This document shows, one piece after another, positions 42,005-46,002 of a DNA stretch of 46,002 nt. The translations under genes and the position numbers were made by a program. Every line of letters begins with the position of its first letter. The first letter of the stretch is position 1. Under the pieces are notes generated by a model that was given only the letters and a program-made list of their open reading frames with translations, was not told the origin of the DNA and did no database searches. The stretch comes from Oleiagrimonas sp964608595 (GTDB taxonomy: Bacteria; Pseudomonadota; Gammaproteobacteria; Xanthomonadales; Rhodanobacteraceae): contig CAZSOU010000011.1 of assembly GCA_964608595.1 (NCBI GenBank), positions 1 to 46,002 on the forward strand, read 5' to 3'.

Positions 42005-44095
42005 TCAGGCCTCCAATTGGCCCACCGACTTCAATTTCAGATCCGACACCAGTTCCTGATACGAAAGCACCGGCACATCCGCATACTCCGCTTCGGTCAG
42101 TTTGCGCAGATGCCTGCGCACATCCATCGAGCTGAGCACCACCACGGCACCGTGCTCGCTTCCCGCACAGGCGCCAATCTGCTGCAACAGATGCCGCGCA
42201 AGTTCCGGTTCCACCGCCAATTGCGAACCCGCCGGACCGTTGTGCACGGAGCGGCGCAGTACATCCTCCAATTCCGGCTGTGCCACCAGCACGCGCAACA
42301 CATGGTCATCGTCGGCATAGCGGTAACTCAGATGACGCCGCAACGCCATGCGCACGTATTCGGTCACCAGCACGATGTCCTTTTCACGCGCGGCGGCATC
42401 GGTGATCGCCTCGAACACGTCGCGCAGCTGACGGATCGGTACACGCTCCTCGACCAGCCGTTTCAGCACTTCGGCCACACGTTGCGGCGATACCACGCGC
42501 AACATTTCACGCACCAGATCCGGATAATCGCGACTGAGACCGTTGGAAAGGTTGGACGCTTCCTGGATGCCGATGAACAACGCCAGGTTGTGTTCCAGCG
42601 CCTGATGCAGGTGAGCGCGCAACACCTCGCTCGGCACCAATGCATCCGGCTGGAGATCGCCATCGCGATCCACCCACCGACCGGGAAAATCAGCTGACAT
42701 TCGCGTATCGCGCGCATCGGCACTGCCCTGCCCGCCATCGGTTCCGGCGGCGACATCGGACTCGAGCGCGTCCACGGGCCGACCCGGCAAAAACACCATC
42801 CCCGGCTGCAACACGCCCTGGCCGACGCGTACCCCGTACAGGTAAAGCGCGTAACCATGCTCGGGCAGATCCAGCCCCGCACGCAATGCCGGCTTGGGCA
42901 GCGGCACACCGTACTCCTCACGCAACGAACCCACCACATGGCGCAGCAAACCTCGCACGGAAGTGCTGCCAAGCGACTGCAGCGTCGCCAACTGAACTTC
43001 CAGCAGCAACGGCGGCGGTGGCTGAAGCGCATCGGCGTCGGCGATATCCGGTGGCAACAGGTCGGTCTGGCTTTGCTGCACACGGAACAGCTTGCGCAAA
43101 AACTCCACACGCTCGCGCATGCGCCAGGCCGACACCCCCACCAACACCAGGCCCAGCGGCAAAAAGACCACAACCGGAAACCCCGGCACGAACATCATGC
43201 AAAGTGCAATGAAGCCCAGCACCATCAACACGCGCGGTTGCGTCGACAGCTGCTTGCCGATGATCGCGCCAAGATCGTGCGCGTCCTCGTTGCCGGCGCT
43301 GCGGGTCACGATCAGACCCGCGGAGATCGACGCCAGCAGGGCCGGAATCTGCGCCACCAGACCGTCGCCGATAGTGAGCACACTGTAAGTGTGGATCGAC
43401 TCGCCCAGGCTCATGTCGTGCAGCATCATGCCCACACCGAAGCCACCCACGAGATTGATCACGATGATGACGATGCCGCAAATGGCATCGCCCTTGACGA
43501 ACTTCATCGCGCCATCCATCGCACCGTAGAGCTGGCTTTCGATTTCCAACGTGCGCCGGCGCCGGCGTGCCTCGTCCTTGTCCAGAAGGCCCGAGCGCAA
43601 ATCCGAATCGATGGAAAGCTGCTTGCCCGGCATCGCATCCAGGGAGAAACGCGCGGACACTTCCGCCACGCGCTCGGCGCCCTTGGCCACCACCAGAAAC
43701 TGCACCACCGTGATGATCAGAAACACCACCAGGCCGACAATCAAGCTGCCGCCGACCACCAGGTGGCCGAACGTGTCGATGATGTTTCCGCCATCGGCAC
43801 GCAACAAAATCGACCGGGTGATGGACACCGACAGCGCCAGTCGAAACAGCGTCGTCAACAGCAGCACGCTGGGAAAACTGGAAAACGCGATGGCCGCGGG
43901 AATATAGATCGCCATCAACAACAAGCCGATGCCGATCAGGATGTTGAGTGCCACCAGCACGTCGATCGCCACCAGCGGCAGCGGCATGATCATCAGGCCA
44001 ATGACGGCGACCACGCCGACAACCAGCACCAGATCACTGTAATTGCGCGTCCCCCTGCTGCGAAACAGTTGCGACCACATGGGCATCGTGGCCAT
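42005..44095 (-). CDS. sctV: type III secretion export gate protein SctV
   Basis: SctV is the nonameric export gate and substrate receptor of the injectisome. The 696-residue protein has about eight N-terminal membrane helices with the FHIPEP-family stretch FPSVLLLTTLFRLALSVSIT and RSILLRADGG, followed by GDAICGIVIIVINLVGGFGV. A large C-terminal cytoplasmic domain ends LSYQELVSDLKLKSVGQLEA. It is the first of the long leftward sct run; sctC follows 38 bases downstream. The ATG at 44095 has GGAG nine bases upstream. The gene is preceded by a 600-base spacer with a palindromic operator candidate. Its gate partners SctR, S, T and U are not found in the window. Confidence 0.95.
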   Translation of the reverse strand: MATMPMWSQLFRSRGTRNYSDLVLVVGVVAVIGLMIMPLPLVAIDVLVALNILIGIGLLLMAIYIPAAIAFSSFPSVLLLTTLFRLALSVSITRSILLRADGGNIIDTFGHLVVGGSLIVGLVVFLIITVVQFLVVAKGAERVAEVSARFSLDAMPGKQLSIDSDLRSGLLDKDEARRRRRTLEIESQLYGAMDGAMKFVKGDAICGIVIIVINLVGGFGVGMMLHDMSLGESIHTYSVLTIGDGLVAQIPALLASISAGLIVTRSAGNEDAHDLGAIIGKQLSTQPRVLMVLGFIALCMMFVPGFPVVVFLPLGLVLVGVSAWRMRERVEFLRKLFRVQQSQTDLLPPDIADADALQPPPPLLLEVQLATLQSLGSTSVRGLLRHVVGSLREEYGVPLPKPALRAGLDLPEHGYALYLYGVRVGQGVLQPGMVFLPGRPVDALESDVAAGTDGGQGSADARDTRMSADFPGRWVDRDGDLQPDALVPSEVLRAHLHQALEHNLALFIGIQEASNLSNGLSRDYPDLVREMLRVVSPQRVAEVLKRLVEERVPIRQLRDVFEAITDAAAREKDIVLVTEYVRMALRRHLSYRYADDDHVLRVLVAQPELEDVLRRSVHNGPAGSQLAVEPELARHLLQQIGACAGSEHGAVVVLSSMDVRRHLRKLTEAEYADVPVLSYQELVSDLKLKSVGQLEA

Positions 44096-44708
44096 TACAC
44101 GCGCTCCTGCCGCGACGCCGACGCCACGGTTTCACCACGCTCACGCCGTCCGCGCCGAGCTTGCGGCACGTGCGACATGGTTGTGCAAAACGGTGACAGG
44201 GACGAAAACAACACAACGACTCCGACAGGACATGTCATCACCCGAAAGTGATGTAGCGGGTGACAATTCCCCCTGCCCTGGCGAGCGCAACGAACCATGT
44301 CGTACACGCGTCACCGCTTTTGCCCCTGTCGGCCGAATACGGGAGAACACCCCAAACAGTGTTCCCGCAAAACTACACAGTTCGCCGAAGAACGCACAAC
44401 CTAGGGATGACCCTAGGTTTCAAGCGCGTTCATCTGTTGCTAAACCTTTGCGGATGGCAATGCACGCAACGAAATACATCCCCTGCTGGAGGCCGATCAG
44501 ACGTCAAGCCGCGCGGCGGCTGCAACACCGCACCACGCATTCGCCGAAACGGCTCGCGGCGTCGGTGGAAAACTCCACGGCATGCAGCAAAAAACCGGCG
44601 CTGAATGCCCATTTGCAACATCCGCGTTTCGCGAACCAGGTCATGAAAACGAAAGTTGGCGACAAGCCATGGTTGGCGCACGTCGTTCCGACAACCACGC
44701 GAATTTGT
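44096..44708. other. non-coding spacer upstream of sctV
   Basis: The 613 bases between the fliO-like gene and sctV contain no gene I can support. A leftward 83-codon frame (44430-44681) and a rightward 114-codon frame (44260-44604) are arginine-rich and lack homology and good start sites. The spacer holds the palindrome at 44398-44419. A spacer this long is unusual in an otherwise tightly packed locus and probably contains the main promoter. Confidence 0.6.
44398..44419. promoter_or_regulatory. palindromic operator candidate upstream of sctV
   Basis: AACCTAGGG-ATGA-CCCTAGGTT is a perfect 9-bp inverted repeat with a 4-base spacer, 303 bases upstream of the sctV ATG. The minus-strand core ACCTAGGGT-N3-CCCTAG is shared with the site before the LysM-lysozyme gene (32951-32969). 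Such spacing fits a dimeric helix-turn-helix regulator. A TAGTTT about 30 bases downstream on the minus strand could be a poor -10. Confidence 0.7.
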
Positions 44709-45077
44709 CTACTCCGAATCACGCATGTCAGTTACATCGGTCGCCTGCAATTCCGCAATCAGCTCGACACGGTTCGCCGTGACGCCAAGCAGCAGGCGGC
44801 GACCCTGCGCATCCAGCACCACCACGCGCTCGCGGCTGCCGACGGCCACCGCCTGGATCACACGCAACGGCCCGCGGCCCTTGCCCCGCAACGCCCTGCC
44901 ACGTCGCATCCACCACAACATCGCCAGCATGAGCAACGTGACGGCCACGACCGGCGCCAGCAAGCCGAACCAGCTTGCGCCTCCGGGGCCGGCATGGGTG
45001 TTGGTGGCTTCCGTTTGCGCCACCGCGACAAGCGGGCAGCACAACGCGGCAGCGACACCGAGTCGCCAAACGTTCAT
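44709..45077 (-). CDS. fliO: FliO-family protein beside the injectisome genes
   Basis: This 122-residue membrane protein has an N-terminal signal or anchor (MNVWRLGVAAALCCPLVAVA), a periplasmic spacer, a membrane helix (residues ~38-60, FGLLAPVVAVTLLMLAMLWW) and a basic cytoplasmic tail. The tail carries the FliO core: GPLRVIQAVAVGSRERVVVL then GRRLLLGVTANRVELIAEL. Flagellar FliO helps assemble the FliP (SctR-like) ring. Injectisomes normally have no FliO, so its place at the head of an sct locus is odd. It might serve this system's SctR homologue or be a displaced flagellar gene. The ATG at 45077 lacks a strong ribosome-binding site. Confidence 0.75.
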   Translation of the reverse strand: MNVWRLGVAAALCCPLVAVAQTEATNTHAGPGGASWFGLLAPVVAVTLLMLAMLWWMRRGRALRGKGRGPLRVIQAVAVGSRERVVVLDAQGRRLLLGVTANRVELIAELQATDVTDMRDSE

Positions 45078-45193
45078 GCGATGGTTCCGGGCAGTGCGTA
45101 TGGCATGCGTTAATGCGCCATGTCGGTTAATAAAGGCGAACAGTCGGATGGGGGATGACCGCAAAACACACACGGCAACATCGAGGGACAACC

Positions 45194-46002
45194 ATGCCTG
45201 CGGCTCAAGTTGAATGCAAGCAAACGCCATCCGGCCCCGGCACCGGCGCCGACCGCAAGGCCCGCACATTGATCGATGCCCTGCCTTGGCCCTGCATTGT
45301 CTTCACGCGGGACGCCGGCACGATGGTCGCCTGCAACGCCGCCTTGCGTGACGAATTCCCGCAGCTTGACGAATCCCCGTCCCGGCACGCGTTTGAAGCA
45401 CTGTTCGAACATGTCGACGACACCGATGAAAACCCGATGATGTACGCGTGCCGGACTCGCCGCTGGTATCGCCTGGATCATCGTACGCTGCCGCCGGACG
45501 GAGCAACCGAAGCGTTCTTCCTGACCAACATGAGCGAGTGCGTCGAATCGTTGCAGCGTCATCGCGAACAGCACGAACAATTACTGTCCACCTCGCGTGC
45601 CATGAGTGTCGGCGAAATGGCCACGACGCTCGCGCACGAACTCAATCAACCGCTTGCGGCCACCATCAACTATCTCTCCGGCTGTGCATCGATGGCCTCT
45701 GCCGATCCGGAGCAAGCACCCCTGCTGGAAGGAATCCAGCTGGCGCAGCGCCAAGCCGAGCGTGCCGCGAAAATCATCGGCAGCATCCGCGAATTCGTGC
45801 GCAGCCGCGAACCGCATCGGGAAAACGTGGATGTCGGCCAAGTGGTACACAACGTCACCGAACTGTTGCGCCTGGAAACCACGCAGCAACGCGTTCGCAT
45901 CATCAACGCACTGCCCGACGACCTGCCATTGATGTTCGCCGACCGCGTGATGATCGAGCAGGTCCTGCTGAACCTGATCAAGAACGCCATCGAGGCGATG
46001 CG
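45194..46002 (+). CDS. sensor histidine kinase (partial, runs off the right edge)
   Basis: The open frame of at least 269 codons starts at ATG 45194, preceded by GAGGGAC. The N-terminal ~130 residues form a PAS-like sensor domain (LIDALPWPCIVFTRDAGTMV, HRTLPPDGATEAFFLTNMSE). Then comes a DHp domain with H-box ATTLAHELNQPLAATINYLS (phospho-acceptor His148) and the beginning of the ATPase domain with N-box VLLNLIKNAIEAM. The HELNQPL type places it in the FixL/HPK4-like class, which usually pairs with FixJ/NarL-type response regulators. There are no membrane segments, so it appears to be cytoplasmic. It is divergent from the fliO-like gene with a 116-base spacer holding two direct GTTAAT repeats. 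Confidence 0.9.
   Translation, partial: MPAAQVECKQTPSGPGTGADRKARTLIDALPWPCIVFTRDAGTMVACNAALRDEFPQLDESPSRHAFEALFEHVDDTDENPMMYACRTRRWYRLDHRTLPPDGATEAFFLTNMSECVESLQRHREQHEQLLSTSRAMSVGEMATTLAHELNQPLAATINYLSGCASMASADPEQAPLLEGIQLAQRQAERAAKIIGSIREFVRSREPHRENVDVGQVVHNVTELLRLETTQQRVRIINALPDDLPLMFADRVMIEQVLLNLIKNAIEAM

Noticed and set aside
42857..44251. A 464-codon plus-strand frame rich in His, Gln and Asp
   Set aside because: It is antisense to sctV, and the composition is that expected from reading a membrane protein gene backwards.
44430..44681. An 83-codon minus-strand frame between the fliO-like gene and sctV
   Set aside because: Arginine-rich, no ribosome-binding site or known motif, and it overlaps other spurious frames; not enough to call a gene.
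33772..45077. The type III genes as a flagellar cluster
   Set aside because: A secretin (SctC), SctJ lipoprotein, SctD and SctI identify a non-flagellar system; only the fliO-like gene is flagellar in type.

Overview
The window comes from a GC-rich gammaproteobacterium, most likely Xanthomonadales (Rhodanobacteraceae/Xanthomonadaceae). The gene neighbourhoods point there: rrn–tyrS–M23 peptidase–anmK, coaBC–dut–large membrane-anchored algC, and argS followed by an FtsN-like SPOR gene. The genus cannot be fixed from the sequence alone. A 100-base run of N at 31280-31379 marks a scaffold gap, so this is a draft assembly.

Positions 1-30.6 kb are mostly core genome. The 5' end of a 16S rRNA gene (minus strand) with a strong rrn promoter is followed by tyrS, an OapA/M23 murein peptidase, anmK, an orphan ribbon-helix-helix protein, an AmpG-like permease coupled to xthA, pyrE, a DUF4124 protein, the coaBC-dut-algC operon, radC, argS with an FtsN-like SPOR protein, an SDR reductase, a class B-like acid phosphatase lipoprotein, Rep helicase, a halogenase-type flavoprotein, thymidine kinase, an unrecognised protein and a PagL-like lipid A deacylase. 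A tripartite EmrAB/NodT-type efflux operon under a MarR repressor follows, with an AraC regulator and small unrecognised proteins beside it. Two copies of a palindromic REP-like element sit in spacers, one of them inside the efflux operon between emrA and emrB.

Positions 30.7-46.0 kb hold a non-flagellar type III secretion (injectisome) locus, transcribed leftwards: fliO-like, sctV, sctC, sctD, sctF (candidate), sctI, sctJ, sctK, sctL, sctN, sctO, sctP. Most of these genes overlap or nearly touch. The order resembles a compressed Ysc arrangement, but the export-gate and C-ring genes sctQ, R, S, T and U, which normally follow sctP, are absent from the window. In their place, downstream of sctP, lies a large peptidoglycan hydrolase: LysM, GH24 lysozyme, several tandem LysM repeats, then a CHAP/NlpC-like cysteine peptidase domain. 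It has no Sec signal peptide, and its first nine residues (MSVNPVSAV) closely match the start of the inner-rod protein SctI (MSVSPVSMV).

The same palindrome, CCTAGGG-N4-CCCTAG(G/C), lies upstream of both this hydrolase and sctV and nowhere else that I could see in the window. This suggests one regulator controls the secretion machine and the hydrolase. A sensor histidine kinase gene starts divergently at the right edge of the locus, next to a FliO-family gene that injectisomes normally lack. Taken together these point to a T3SS-linked peptidoglycan-hydrolase system that deserves a closer look.
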